Origin: an uncultured Mucispirillum sp.
Lineage (GTDB): Bacteria; Chrysiogenota; Deferribacteres; Deferribacterales; Mucispirillaceae
Reading direction: 5' to 3'
Assembly: GCA_947177675.1 (NCBI GenBank)
Contig: CAMWVK010000058.1
Coordinates: 1 to 7,694, forward strand
DNA: 7,694 nt
Shown here: positions 7,313 to 7,694 of the stretch, piece after piece
Layout of the letters: every line of letters starts with the position of its first letter
Numbering within the stretch: position 1 is the first letter of the stretch
The notes under the pieces: generated by a model
The model's input: only the letters and a program-made list of their open reading frames with translations
What the model was told of the DNA's origin: nothing
Database searches by the model: none
Made by a program: the position numbers and the translations under genes

Positions 7313-7694
7313 CTATTTCATACCTGAAAATACTGGCAGCATTTTTTCTATCTGCATAGCTTTGCAGACATCACTATTATTTTTGCAGTATTTTTCTAAC
7401 ATATCTTTATACAGTTTTAATGATATATTTAATGGGGTTATTATATATTTACTTTCAGAAGTATCTTTGAAGATATATTCAGTGCTGTTATCATACTTTA
7501 CAGCAAAATTTAAAAGATATGTTCCTTTCCTGTTGAGTATATAGTTATATACAAGTGAGCTGTTATCATTTAAGGCATCACTCACAGTAATCCTTGTATT
7601 GTGAGAGCTTATTAAAAGCTGATTTTTATCATATCCTTTATTAAATGATGAATAAAAATTATAAAAAACAGGCAGTCTTTCATAAAGAGTATAT
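7313..7694 (-). CDS. hypothetical protein, C-terminal part, cut by window edge
   Basis: The minus-strand frame is open from the right edge to TAG at 7315-7313, giving at least 126 residues. A GTG lies inside it at 7585, but the frame continues upstream of that without a stop to 7694, with coherent sequence such as YERLPVFYNFY near the edge. The true start therefore probably lies outside the window. The visible part is rich in Asn, Tyr, Lys and Ser, with alternating hydrophobic residues suggesting beta strands (KGTYLLNFAVKY). It ends in a helical stretch containing two cysteines (CKNNSDVC) that could form a disulfide if the protein is exported. There is no membrane segment in this part. I do not recognise a family. 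It converges on the hppA operon, so it is a separate transcription unit. Confidence 0.65.
   Translation of the reverse strand, partial: YTLYERLPVFYNFYSSFNKGYDKNQLLISSHNTRITVSDALNDNSSLVYNYILNRKGTYLLNFAVKYDNSTEYIFKDTSESKYIITPLNISLKLYKDMLEKYCKNNSDVCKAMQIEKMLPVFSGMK

Noticed and set aside
7313..7585. Complete 90-residue minus-strand gene starting at GTG 7585
   Set aside because: The frame stays open upstream to the window edge, so this is more likely an internal codon of a longer gene.

Overview
The window is AT-rich and gene-dense. It looks like the chromosome of a low-GC bacterium with a Gram-negative-type envelope. Five of the six plus-strand loci follow the order of the proteobacterial block TPR protein - lolB - ispE - prs - (rplY) - pth - (ychF), as I recall it from Pseudomonas. 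The low GC, this order, a LolB-like lipoprotein and a K+-dependent membrane pyrophosphatase would fit a member of the Deferribacterota such as Mucispirillum. That placement is a guess and cannot be proven from the window.

Layout: positions 1-460 hold no convincing gene. They are extremely AT-rich and end in a plausible sigma70-type promoter (403-431). From 461 to 7158 six loci run head to tail on the plus strand with gaps of 0-50 nt: a secreted TPR-repeat protein (461-2038), a LolB-like lipoprotein gene broken by one in-frame TAA (2061-2702), ispE (2702-3556), prs (3558-4502), pth (4506-5063) and hppA, a membrane-integral pyrophosphatase (5113-7158). A strong intrinsic terminator (7167-7197) closes the unit. 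A convergent minus-strand gene of unknown function begins beyond the right edge and ends at 7313.

How the genes fit together: the first two loci concern the cell envelope (a TPR scaffold and a LolB-like lipoprotein). IspE makes an isoprenoid precursor, Prs makes PRPP, and Pth recycles peptidyl-tRNA. HppA uses pyrophosphate, a by-product of PRPP-using, nucleotide and isoprenoid pathways, to pump cations. A shared transcript is inferred from spacing and the single terminator.

Most of this is ordinary housekeeping DNA, and I see no novel defence, mobile or CRISPR system. The points worth checking are the single premature TAA in the lolB-position gene and the HppA residue pattern that suggests Na+ rather than H+ pumping. 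A lesser one is the absence of rplY between prs and pth, with hppA where ychF would be expected.
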